NCBI GenBank assembly: GCA_013398955.1
Contig: VWPU01001227.1
Coordinates: 124,001-188,000 of the forward strand
Source of the DNA: Callaeas wilsoni
Lineage: Eukaryota > Chordata > Aves > Passeriformes > Callaeidae
Direction of reading: 5' to 3'
DNA length: 64,000 nt
In this document: one piece after another, positions 36,561 through 49,300 of the stretch
How the letters are laid out: every line of letters begins with the position of its first letter
Numbering within the stretch: the stretch's first letter is position 1
Notes under the pieces: generated by a model
The model's database searches: none
Told to the model about the DNA's origin: nothing
Seen by the model: the letters and a program-made list of their open reading frames with translations, nothing else
Translations under genes and position numbers: made by a program

Positions 36561-37350
36561 CACAGAATCATAGAATCATTTAGGTGGCAAAAGACCTTTA
36601 ATACAATCGAGCCCAACCATTAACCCAGCACTACTAAACCATGTCCCGAAGTGCCACATCCACATGCCTTTTGAACACTACCAGGGTGGTGACTCCATAA
36701 TTTTCCTGGGCAGCCCATTCCAGCGTCTGACAACCCTTTCAGTGAGGAAATGGTTCCTAGTATCCAATCTAAAGCCCCACCTACCTACAGGCTCCTTTCA
36801 GGTAGTTGTAGAGAACAATAAGGTCCCCCCTGAGCCTCCTTTTCTCTAGGCTAAACACCTCCAGTTCCCTCAAGCCACTCTTCCTACGACTTGTGCTCCA
36901 GACCCTTCCCCAGCTCCACTGCCCTTCTCTGGATATGCTCCATCACCTCAATGTCTTCCCTGTAGTGAGAGACCCAAAACTGCACAGATTCGAGGTGTGG
37001 CCTGCTCGAGTATGGGGGGACAGTCACTTTCCTGCTCCTGCTGGCCACACTGTTGCTGATACAGGCCAAGTTCCATTGACCTTCTTGCCCCCCTGGCACA
37101 CCTGGCTCTTGTTCCACCTTGTTGACCCAGGCCCTTTTCTGGTGAGCCACTTTCCAGCCACTCTGCCCCCAGCCTGTAGCGCTCCGTACAAGCGTCCTCA
37201 TCCCATCGATCCAGCCTGTCCAGATCCCTCTGCGGAGCTTTCCTGTCCTCCAGCAGATCAACACTCCCACCCAACTGGGCATCATCTTTGAACTTGTTGA
37301 GGGGACACTCAATCCCCTCATCCAGATCATCAATAAAGATATTCACATGA
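36561..37350 (-). mobile_element. CR1 LINE, 3' part, antisense; dead reverse transcriptase
   Basis: Read on the minus strand, this is the 3' 790 bp of a CR1 non-LTR retrotransposon. The left edge (36,561) carries the CR1 terminal octamers in reverse (CACAGAATCATAGAATCATT). One frame at about 37,345-37,200 reads [16 protein letters not shown], then [15 protein letters not shown], then RDLDRLDRW: the reverse transcriptase around the catalytic F-A-D-D box, here changed to F-K-D-D. It continues to [11 protein letters not shown] after an apparent deletion of about 14-20 residues. The frame then shifts, and a second frame carries [24 protein letters not shown] and [16 protein letters not shown]. 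The 5' end is truncated, as usual for CR1. This is the best-preserved element in the window, but it is clearly inactive. Confidence 0.95.
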
Positions 37351-40300
37351 ACAGATAAATGCTGCAGAGCAGGGAGAAGGAAGCAGTTCAAGACATTTGG
37401 TTTCTCTGTTTTTGAGGAATAGCATTACCAAGTCCTGGACAAAGGGATCCTTAATGAACAAGCAAAGAATTTTTAGAGTGTCATCAGGTCCTGCTCCAGG
37501 AGGAAGCCTGGATTTGCACCTGCAGGCTCAGTGTCATGAGAGACCTCCAAAGTTTTATAAATCAGTTTATGGAAGACCTCCCTCCCCCTTCCTCTTTACT
37601 CCTCCTCTCTCTGAAGTCAATTTTCTCCTTTTGTTTCTCTGCTGCACAGGAGCTTTTGTTTTCTTCTATGCTCGTATTATTTTTCTAAGTCACCTCTCCC
37701 CAAGCACCTCTATTTCATTGACATATTTCTTCTTCTGAGACTGCTGTATCCCTTTTTTACCCATACTGAAGCATCACAGGTCATTTTAAGCCTGGGATGG
37801 AGTTTAGGAGATCTGGGTTAAATTCTAGCTTGTCTGTGCCCCAGCCACCAGCATGGCTTCCTTTTGCTGTGTCCCTTCTTTGTCACAAACAAATTGGCTC
37901 ATATTCTCAGCCACCCATCTGCCAAGACTTACTGGCTCGCCAAATTTTAAAGAAGCTTATTGAACTTACATCCATAAGTTCAGTAATTGTCTATAATTTT
38001 CAACACATATTTTGCCTCAGTTCACCTCCAAGGCCAGCATTATCTCAATGATTCTGCAGAGAGGCTCTAAGAAGATGTGGTGTTCTGTAGTGTTTGTGTC
38101 TCTGCTGAGGTGACAGGAATAGGCAATATTCAGAGCGGTTTTCCCTCTGCTCCACCCCAGTCATATCCTTGACGTTTGGGATGGAAAGGTCCTTGGGAGG
38201 TGGGCCAGGCCGTGGGGTGCACAAGCACCTCCTGCAAGGTGTGGTGAGGTGAGATGGGTTGGAAAAGGGGATGAGATTAAGACATTTTAGGAGAAGGATC
38301 AAGGGATGCTAGTAGACACGATGCACAGACATGCCACTATCAGTGACTGCTGGAAAAGGCTACAGAGGAAAGACAGGAGAAATGACAGAAGAAATCCTGC
38401 CCTGTTATTTGCATGCCTTCGCAGGGCATGACACTGTTAGACACAGTGCTGGACCTTTAGTCTGATTGTTCTTATATAAATGAAAGTAAAAATTCTGCTC
38501 TTTGTGTAGGCTGTGTTGCACATAACCGCAGATGCATCTAAACAATTTCCTCACGAAGGATTTTCCAGGACTGCTCCTTTACCTACCTCCTCAATCTCTT
38601 CAAGTGGATTGAAATCCAAATTCCTGCAGCATAGGCTGTTACTGGCTATTACTCTGTGGCAGTGCATTAAAATCCATGTTTGAGTAAAAGAACTGTATGT
38701 TAGAAAAGTAGATTTGGTCTGAGTAAAAAACTTGTAAAAATACTGAGATTTGATTTGGTTTATTTGTAAAATACATGGCAGATCCCCTGCCTGAGAAGAA
38801 CTTAAATTGTCAATATAGAAGTTAAAAAGCTCATTTCAATTGGAAATTCCAGCTAAATTGTTCCCAGTTAGCACCAGAAAGGAATGCTTTAGACTAAGAC
38901 AAAACAGATGCAGTCTGTTAGGTCCCCATTGTATGAGCAGCCTTCCCTTGCAGGGAGGTAGGTAGCTGTGCACAAAAGTCCCCCTCGACTTGTAAACAGA
39001 GATAGAGCCGGCTGCCTCCACACCAGCAGTTTTGTTTCTTCCTGGGGCTCTTCCAAAGCACACAGGGCAGGGGAGGAATAAAACTAGTCACCCAAGTGCC
39101 ACTACCCAGAAGCAGAGGAACCCAGCATGCTTCAGACACTGGAAAAAACTCTCCCTTTAACAACTGGCTTGCTCCTGGCTTCGGTGGCCATTTCAAGGGA
39201 TGTGCCTCCAACCACCACCCACCTGGAGAGTCTGAGGCAGCTCTTGCTTACTCTGGAGCCCTCCCTGGAGCACTCCAGTTGTGGAAAGAGGCCCCTGAGC
39301 AAGCCTCTTGCAAAGGCTGCACTTCAACCTCCCCACTCACTGCAGGCTTTTTCCTGCAAGACCCCTCCACGTGAACCCTCCTCCCCCTCGTCCCCAGATT
39401 GCCAGGCAATGTGGTTTGTCCTTTTTGCAGAGCATATCGGGCACTGGAGGAAACAGCTGTTGTTAAAGCTCCCTTTCACTTGTGTGAAGGATGGGATAGA
39501 CCTGCTCCAGGATATAGGGAGTAAGAGAAAAAGGAATTAAAGATACTTCACAGTCTCTTCTCCCCTCTCCACCATATTTGTCACAGCCTTGGAGAGCTGT
39601 CTACACATGACATCATTCCAGATTGACTACTGATGAATTAATTCCTTGTGTGTGTGCTCTTACATCCCAAAATAAGAGAGTGTTGTTCCAAATCTCCTAC
39701 CCTAGATAGTGCAGTTTTAGAGTAAAGGGTTTTAAAGTCAGCAGTAAGAGTAATAGTGGTAATCCTTTATAGTAGGATTGGGTAATATGAGTTTAATCTG
39801 GTTTAAACTATTTGACGTTATACACTTTGTCTCTTACTCTCTCCTTGCATGGATGCTGTCATGCCCATGGGGAGTATCACCAGGAGAAGCCTTAGATGGA
39901 CACCAGGGGTCAAGGGAGATACTACCTCAGTTATGAAAATATAAAATAATTCTTAATCCAAGAAGGTAATCTGCATGATATTACCCCAACCTAACCTAGT
40001 CCTTGAAAAGGAACTGAGCAGGGAAGAGCAGTGCCAAGGCCTTTTGGGGGTGGGGAATATCTGCACCTGATGCATTCACATTGTATCAATAGGCCCCAGT
40101 GTAAATAACTTAAGCAAGTGAAAAATATAAATCCTAACTAGCTGCAATGCAATGCATTTTAATATATTTTGGGATACACAGTGCTGAAAGATTGGGGTTC
40201 TATAAATGCCTATTAAAAGAACAGGCCCATTGTTTGAAAAGTTTCTTAGGACTGCCCCCTCCTGCTCCTTCACCTTATTGTTTTTGCAACAGAAGTGTTT

Positions 40301-42648
40301 CCAGAAGCCATAAAAATGTGTTGCTTTTGTTAAATGGATTACTTCCCCTCTTGTGGCATGAAAACTGGCTGACCTCACTGACAAGCAAAACACATTTACA
40401 GTGGTAGTGAGTGACTGAGCCCAACAGGTAGCCAGCAAAGGCTGGGCAAGGTCACAGCTGGTGTTGGGACGAGAGTGAGGCCTGATTCATGGTACTTTGG
40501 GCAGGTGGAAGTCTTGTTTGCAAAACCATTTAGGCAAATTTGTACTTTATAAATGTGTCTTTAAAGAACAGCACTGTAGGTCACATTTACAGAGTGTTCC
40601 ACAAGCCCTGAGGGTGAGCCACACACCCTTCAGAGAAAGCAGGCTGCAGGGGCAGAGAGGAACCTCCCAGCCACTGCAGGCTCCAATCCTGCCCCCATGG
40701 CAGGGCTGGAAAGAGTTTGGGATGCCCTAGCCCGTGTGTGCACAGCAGCCCTACAGCACCTCAGCGACTGTTTCCAAATGCTTCTGTAATTCTCTAACAG
40801 ACAGTGGTCACTACACTCTTTCATTGTGCTTCCTTAAAACACCCTGGGTAGAAAAAGTCCATTTTAATGAGCATTGCGGAGTAATTTGACCTAGAGAAAG
40901 GACAAGTAATAAAGCATTCATTTGCTTTACAAGCAGAAAATTAACTGTGTATGTGTGTGTGTGTAAATTCTTCTGGTGCTGTCTTTGTCTAGTGCTTCTG
41001 CAAAGTTTGTCTTTAGAGCATATGTGAATTGTATATTGTTGCAGCAGAGCAATGTGAGAAAAATCCTATATCTGGATCCACTTGCATTGTGGATCCTGAA
41101 TGCCATAAACCTCTATTCTTGTAAGGGCATATACTTTTTAAGACATACTTAAAGAGGTAATAAAATATCTAAAAATTTTTTAGTATGTTCTAAGTGATAC
41201 AGAGTTTTAAAAGACTGAGGGTACCTAAAATCCAATATCTTTTTGAAATAAAGAGTCAGTTGTTTGAAAAAATATCCTAGGATTAGTGTCTCCATTTTTA
41301 ACCTGTTCTTAAACCCCACTGATTTTTGCAAAGGAAATTATTCCAGAAGACATCAGAGGATACTCAATAGTACATAAATAGTAGTGGGCAGGGCAGGAAC
41401 AGGATGAAAATCCCCCATTGCCATTGCTACCAAGAGAACAGAGAATTTCCTTTTACCCAAGGTGCAGTTTCAGGGGATAAACAGTCTTCAGAGGTTCTGC
41501 AAGTATTTTCTCTTCCTTTCAGGTATATCTATTTGCTCAGAACATGTCTGTATGCCTACTAATCAATTAGGACATTAATCCCATCTCTAAGTAAACAATC
41601 ATTTAACTGACAAAATTTACCTGACTTGTATTATGAAGCACTGCCACTGAAGGGCACCTGGTCAGATGGTGGCTGGAAGTAGGACCATTTCTCATCCTAG
41701 TGATGAACTGATTTCACAAATGGCTTGTTTCAGAGTTCCTCCTAAGGCACTGTGCCCCAGATTTTACCTCTCTGTATCCCTCCTGGCCTTGCATGTTGAC
41801 CCTTATGGGTATGGAAGACTAAAGCAGGGGCAAGGACCTGTGGGCAGCATCTTGAATCAGTTTGCAGAACTTGGGAGGTCCCTTCCTGCAAGGTGTCATC
41901 TCTGGTTCCTAAGGTCAGCCCAGTACTTGGGCTGCTGATGCCTGTTCAACTTGGCTTTCTGCCTGGGCCCTTTCCTTTGTCTCTTCTCAAAAGAATCAGG
42001 ATGCTGAAGGTGTTTTCTCATGCATTGCCATTGCCAGCTCAGAGCAGAGAGTAACCAAAATGAACAGCTATGCTGCAGATGTCTCTCTCACTGCTTAACA
42101 GCTCTTTTCTCTCTCTCTGTCTTTTCTACAGAACTGTATTTCCCAACCCTTTTTCCCTTGAGACACCCAGCTGAGCTCCCCCTATAAGTGTTTAAATCCC
42201 CTGCTGTCAGCTTGTGCTCTGCTGATTATCTGGGTCGAGGAGAGCCTGCAAAAACTCAGTGCTCTGAGAGTCTCTTTCCCTTTGGACCTTCTCTTCCCTC
42301 CTTCCTGTTTCCACTGCATCTTGCCCCTTTTGTCTCCATTTAAACCAAATCTGGCTCGTGCAGAGCATTGCTGGTACACTGCACGCAGGGTGTGCAAGGG
42401 GTGTTTCTCCAAGGATTTGTCGCGTTGCTTGGCTGTGGTGCACCACCCCTTAGCCAAAAAGATTCATCATGTCTTGCCTTGCCTTCCTCCCATCTCCTGT
42501 CTCCCATCCCCACGTTCTTCTTCATTTTCTCTCTCTTTCCTCTTCTTCTTCCCACCCTGAGGTGGGTCCTGCCCACTGGAGCTGTGCGTGTGAGGCACAG
42601 CTGTGTCCCTGACACGCTTTCGCGCAGCATCCGACAGCGTGTGAGAGG
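37351..42648. other. Non-coding stretch, nothing named
   Basis: Unique DNA. The 137-codon frame at 39,127-39,540 begins with an ATG with A at -3 and a mildly hydrophobic N-terminus but matches nothing known. An 8-bp-arm inverted repeat (GGATCCAC / GTGGATCC, 7-base loop) is at 41,074-41,096. A pyrimidine-rich zone runs 42,480-42,560. No transposable element or RNA gene is recognised. Confidence 0.6.
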
Positions 42649-43383
42649 TTAACTTGCAGTGGCATTTACAGTATGTGGCCCAGATGTTCCTGCCACCCCC
42701 TGCACTTTCTCATGCGATTCGTTCCGTTGCTGATAAAGGTTATGGACTTGAGATATGAGGGAGGCGAAGTAATGGATGGGAGGTGAAAGGAAGGCTGTCC
42801 CTGACCCTCCTGAGCTCACCTTACAGTCCTGCACATTCCTTTTGAGAACTGGGGATGGGCAAGGGGAGGTGTTGTGTATGGAGGTGGATATGCTCCATCT
42901 CAGAGGGGGATTTCTTTGCGTGAAAGCTGCCGTTTCTTCCCAAAACACCTCTCCAGCTCTTCTCTGGGCAATGTCCTTGCCTGGGCAGCAGAAAGAGGAA
43001 CTTTGTGCTTCCCAGCTCTCTGTTTTAGTGTGCAGGAACACCTCAGCCAATATATTTATAGGTAAAATCCTGTCCAACCTCTGAGATATCCTTTGCCATT
43101 CTCTAGCATTTCTGAAGAGATTGCTCTTTTTTAGTAAGCTCCCAGTTTGACCCAAGTAGAACAGGGAGGAAGAGAGGGTTAACAACAATATCTCTAGAAC
43201 AAAAACCTTCCATACAAATACCAAAGCAATGAGGTAAAAAAAAGATTTCTTCAATAAAATCTTTGTAAGATTTAACAGGGGCAAAAATAATGTATTTTCC
43301 TGTAAACTCACTCTGAAAAAAAGACCAATCTTTCTTGGCAGAAATTTCCAATATATATTCTTCCTGAAGCAACTATTCTGCAT
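42649..43383 (-). other. Longest open frame (244 codons), coding status doubtful
   Basis: The frame runs from an ATG at 43,383 to a TAA at 42,649. Its N-terminal third is rich in F, L, I and K because of T-rich DNA, with a hydrophobic run at about residues 32-75. The C-terminal part has no domain that I recognise. Other frames on both strands over the same DNA are also open for 60-100 codons, which argues against real coding sequence. A 244-codon frame is nevertheless longer than expected by chance at this base composition, so it is recorded. Splice-like borders at 42,818-42,846 on the minus strand fall inside it. Confidence 0.15.
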
Positions 43384-46300
43384 GGAAAAAAAAATCAGTC
43401 CAAACTGTTAAAGCCTGACCAAGTAGATTATAAGCAACCAAACCAGGTCTTGTGTGGGAAAATCTCATGCAAGCTTAGCAATAGGTGTTGTTAACAGTGC
43501 CAGCTATAATACACACACACAGAGTTCAGCATGCATCTCCGGGAAGGTTTTTATGAGCGATCAAATATACTTTCCTTGAGAAGTTCCCTTCCAAGTCATG
43601 TGCTATTGCTGTGCAAGGCATAGAAATCTCCCCTGGCCTCTCTGCATTCAGCAAGTCAGGGCTAACAATGGGAACCGTGTTCGTCCCGAGGAGGCCACGG
43701 CATTCGCAGGGAAGCTGGGCTTGCTGTACAATGTCAGACACATTTTATGGGCTACATTTTTCAAAACACTGCAGGCGGAAAGAGGGAGCATTATCTGCTA
43801 AATACTCCAGGGAGGGCCTTTATGGATTTCTCAAGGGGGCTCAGAACTACCGATCTGAAAAGATGCTAAAGTTCCATTGTACGCTCTGCTTTGCCTGATT
43901 TGCATGGCTGAAAGAGGGGGTAAGAAAATGGACTCTGTGTCAGAACCTGAGACAATAGACAACAGTCGGAAACAGCCTGAAGTTTGTAGGAAAAAATTCT
44001 TTCCTCCATTTTATCTTTGTCAGGATAAAGTTTGGCCTGGGGACTGCAGGATTATGCCTGAGGGTCAAGCCAAGAGGTTTCCACCTCTGCTCTTCTGGGT
44101 GACACCGGTGCTGCGAGAACACACTGCAGGGAGGAGAAAAACTCATTTCAACCTCACTGGATTCCTGGAATGTGCAAATGTCCTGAAAAACTGTTTTAGT
44201 AGGTTATTCTCCTAATTCTTCCACAAATGACATATTAGCAACTTTGTTTGGATTTGCACTACCCGAAGCTAAACAAAGCCAGTATTTTTTAGTTTGCATA
44301 TTACTGTGTTACTGCTAAAGGGAAAAAACCTGGGCTTGCCAGAAATGCAGAGTGCCAAGTAGCAAGTGTGAAGAAGGATGTTCATTATGCAACTCAGCAT
44401 CCTGATTTACAGGGACTGCTGGAGGAAGGATCAGCACCTCTTCTCTAGGCCTGCTTCACCTGTGCTTGCAGAGTGCATGATTAGTTAGGAAGGGTTTTTT
44501 AGAGAGATTTCTACAAGTATGCATGAGCATTTGGTACCCAACATTGCATCCCTTCAGCATCACGTGGACTTCCAAAGACCCTCCTCCCCTGTACAACTGA
44601 CAGCAAAGCCCTGCCTGTTTCCATTTAACCTAACCCCGAGCTAACAGGTGCAGAAGTTTTGGAGATGCATTCCCTGGTGAGAAATTAGGGAAGAGTAGCT
44701 GCAGTGACAAGTCGCCTTGATAAGCAGATGGCAAGAGTTGCCACTGATGGGAAATGCATGGGCAGAGGAATTGAGCAAAAATTAGGACTGGGGTGCAGGA
44801 AAAGTGGATCTCTACTTCTTGGGTCTTTTCTCTGCTTCCTTGCATGAAGAATAATGCTAATAATCATATTGAGCAGAGTGCTTTGAGACCACACATGCAA
44901 CAACTCCATGCCTGGGATTAGAACTGTAGATTGGCTTCGCTGAGTCAACCCAACCCAGAGGAGTCCCCACACTGGAATCTGGCCTCTGGGTCTCTGGAGG
45001 TTGGACAAGCATGTAGGACACCTCCTTGCTTCATGATAGGCAGTTCAGAGCATCCAAACTTCATGTGGCTCCCTGCACTGAGCCCAGATGCCAGTTTTTG
45101 CGAGGTTTGCACTCTGCTGATTTAAACCTGCCCACCTGCTGATGCTCTGAACCTCCTTCTGTAAAGAGGAATGAAAGGTACCGTTTCACTTAAGTCTGCT
45201 CCCATGAAGGCAAAATGGAAATCGTTTCATCTTCAGGGTTTCATTACGTCTCGTAAGAATTACATAAAACTCCCTCTCGCTGACTTTCCAAGGAGAAATC
45301 CTTTGCCTTTGTGTATTTATACTTGCAATGGATGCAGCCCTAAAAATGAGCTTGGATTTATTATTCATTATGTTTGTAATGGCACAGATGTGTGCAGAAC
45401 TGAGCAATGGGGAGCAGTAAATCAGCCAAAACTCTTCTCATTCCTGCTCTTTCTATAACATTTTCTACCTCATTGGGGAATTTTAACTGTTACAGAGTTT
45501 CTGCCCAAGAACTGGCAGACCAGAGAAACAAGAAGCAAAGTTAGGTTGTGAGATGTCTATGTAGGTCATTATCTTCTTTGAGAGAAATGCTGGAATAAGA
45601 GATTTGAGAATTTAAATTGCATTTGTCTGTTTTATGATCTGTAGTTTGTGCCAGAACTTTCACCTTAGTTTGGTGTCTGGACTTTTCATAGCTAAAATAT
45701 TTAAGTATACATCTTCTCTTTTTCTTCCAGAACAAAAAGACATGAAATATGACTTTTTATTCAAATTTATAGTACGATATTCTGTGTTTCCACCATGTTT
45801 GTTAATAATTGCTTAAAAATTTCAATATCTCCATGAATCTTGAGCATTGAGAGTGCACTACATTGTGACCAATACTTCACTTTAAAATAAAAAATCCAGA
45901 TATGTTTAAACCCGTCTTCCTCCCTGGGAGCCAAGAACATGCCTTGACTGTGGAGCAGGAGATATTTTATTTTGGCAATTCTTAAATGGAGAAACACCCA
46001 ATTGATTCAGTAGCAGAAGTGTGAAATCATTTACACAGAGAACAGCCAACTGAGGCCATAATGCCGCTGTTCCTGGAGTGTCCATGCCTGAAAACAAGCC
46101 CAGCTTGTCATTTATAATCATTTTCTACCCTCTCAATAGGCAAACAACGCATTTGTCAAAATCTTATGCTGATGCTTTCAGATTTAGTTCATTAGCCCTC
46201 ATTGTGTCGGTGGGGATGGATCACTGCGAACCAACACCAAACAGCCTCCTTATTTTATATTAATTGTGTGTCAGCAGTAACAGGGAAACTGCATCTTTTC

Positions 46301-49300
46301 CTCTCATTTCATTATATACTTTCAGGGTGTTTTGTCAGTTCCAGGGACCAGAAGTAAACCCTCTTTCCCAACCCTTTTTACTGGGATCCAGGCCATTTGT
46401 TTGGTTTCAAGACAGTTCTCGCTTCTGTTTCTAAACCCTTTGCTTTGGCTTATTGCTAGAAAAGCCAGAAATCCTATACCTTAGGGGCTGATTTGCCCTA
46501 GACACCACCAATGCAGCTGGCCCTTGAGAATAAGTACCCTGAATTTCTTGGCTACCCCCTCCCCTTATGAAGACTCTTCTGTTGTGTAAGAACTTGTCCG
46601 CACTGGAATTCAGCGCTGGGTTTATCTGTAAAGCTCAGTGTAAATACAATTTCACTCACCCCACCATGCTTCCAGCAGCACTGCCAGCTGTGGAAGTGGG
46701 GAGGACAGGCATATTCCCAGTCTGTGCTGATCCATATAGGGGTGAGCTGCAGCCTTGTAGAGTGATGTGCTCTTAACAGACACTACAAGAGTATTTAAAC
46801 CAAGACATGAGTGGGAAAGGAGGCCGTGTTCTTCATCCACAACATGGAAAACAGACTGCATTTTCCTCAGTCTTTCAATTGTTCCAGCTTCTAGCAAACT
46901 CCTACCTCTCTGAACTTTTCTTGTCCTTTCCTTGGTTTAGTTTCCCTAATCCATCTGGCACATTCCATCCATCGCTCCATCTCCCTTCATGGCTGCAGTT
47001 ATAATTGCAGGTGGTGTGTTTGGGACTTCCCACTGCCACGTGGAGGAGGGCTGTGGAGAGGACATCCTCTCAGTGGGCCTGGCACTATTGAAAATAAATG
47101 TGTAGGGGAAATCTACAGGAAAAAATCAGTTCATTTTGCTAAGCCCTAGAAAGAAAAAAAAAAAGACTCGCTCTAGTGATAGATAGCTTGAGGTCTCTGA
47201 AGCTAAGATGTTTAACAAGGTCTATTAAAAAAATCACTTAGCATATCAACTGTCATACTTCTAATGCATGCACTGCTGAAGGCAATATTAGCTCTTGTGA
47301 CATGTTGCTGCAACAAAGTGCTGTTCAAGGATGTATCATCTCTCGGCATGCTCAGTAAGGAGGATGAATTTTTTGTCAAAGATCTATCCAGAGGTCTTAG
47401 GTCTGACTGAGGGAACTGCTGTGGTCAGCATATGCAGCAATCCTCCCTCTCCATGCCCGATTATCTTCCAAGGAATGGCTTACAAACATGTTGGAATCAA
47501 GGCATTTAGCAAAAACAAGATTCTGGCTTTTGAGAACAGATGAGGGTATCCTAGGCACTTACCAAAGACATGATTGCTGCTATTTTATCTGCCATCATGT
47601 TCAATCCATGCTCTACTCTTGTGGGAGGAGAATGTTTCACAGTTTAAAAAAGATGCATGAAAGTTTATAGAGGTATTCCATGATTAAAAAAACATGGTTG
47701 CTAATCCAGCAAGCCTGAAATACCTGAATTGTCCTGTTAAGACATGTTACATGTTAAGAATCCATGGCTTGTGTTTGTAAAGAATGTATTTTCTTCTTTC
47801 TCCCATACAGGGAACAGATGTTTCCACTTAACTTTGTGCAGTGATGCCCTGGTCATCTTCCAGAGCGGTCACAATTAATTTCAAAACCACTCACGTACAT
47901 GAGGAGCTGGACAGCCTCCCACTGTGCCTGGCACTGCATTCATCAGTAAGGAAACTCCACATGACTTTGCATGACAAACTTTGTCATGCCCTTGGAGTAA
48001 CGGGAAATGTAACTGGGTGAGGAAATAATTTCTATTATCACCAGACATGTCACACATCAGAGTGTTTGCTGCAAAGTGTAACCACCACCATTCTGCTCAC
48101 AATGATGAAAAAGTCATTTGTGGACCACTGGAAACACCAGAAATGCAGCCAAAATCCAGGTCTTCTGCTGCTGCACAGGTATTTGAATCAGGGGGGGTGA
48201 AAACTTCACTGACAACTCCTTTAGTGGAGAGTAGCATATCTGTACACATTTCTACAGGTAACATCTGCAATGAGGTTTTACCCAGGATGGCCACCCCTGT
48301 GTCTGACATCATAGTTCTCACATAAACCAAGATGCCATTGACTTTCATTTGTTTTCTTGCTAATTTTTTTTGCTTCACTGGGAATTATTCTTGGGAAAAG
48401 ACGCATACGGTAAGTCCTTGAATGTTAGAGGAAATCTCATGGATTCTCTTTTATAGTTTGTGTTTAATGTTATCACAGATAACATAAGAAAATTCTCTGC
48501 TATAGTCTATCAGTGTATAGATAGGATCCTCAGACTACAGTCCTGAAAGATTTATGTTTAGGCTTAAGCAACATTTTCTTTGTGGAAATGAGCTAAAGCA
48601 ATAAACAAATAAAAAAAAAGCTTTTATTAGAGAAGGATACATCTAGCCGGAAGTCTGGTAAAATCCTGATTTAATCTAGTGTTCTGGAGGGATTGTGCCA
48701 AATCTTGGATGGAGTGAAATTCATGCTGTTTGAATTCTGTGTTCAAAAATGTGCATGCAGTACCAGGAATACAGCACTTAACCCATCTAACCAAGAGCCA
48801 GGCTTAGCTGAAAGAACCCTTTAGAGTTGTCAGTTTATCCAGCCAATGGCTGAAATTGTGCTGAGCATATCAGAAAGCGGAACTGAGGGCACACACACAC
48901 TTCTTAAAGATGCATTTTTATTATTGAAATCTCACAAAAACAGGCTTTTCTTGTGAGATTGGATCTGCTTCCTACTTCAGACTAAGTCAGCAAGATGATA
49001 GAGAACCCTTGTGTTTGCACTGTAGTGATGTTCCTGATCTCCAAAGAGGTGCTTGAAGTATTTTGCCCATTATGACAAGTGTCCATAACTTTTGTGTGTT
49101 GACAACACTGTAGTGGTTTTATAGTATAGAATAACATGATTTTTTTCCAAAACAGGGGAAAAAAGCAATTGAGGGAACAGCAGGAGGTTGAGGTGTCCAG
49201 GTACTGGGAAACACAAACTCCAAGCCCTGGAACAGCATCATTCATTTATGATCTTGCTACAATTTCACTTCTACAGTTTGGAATCTTTACATCCCCCCAA

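Noticed and set aside
39127..39540. 137-codon frame with a hydrophobic N-terminus, considered as a small secreted or cytokine-like protein
   Set aside because: No family pattern could be recognised, the length is within chance for its GC content, and there is no promoter or polyadenylation context.
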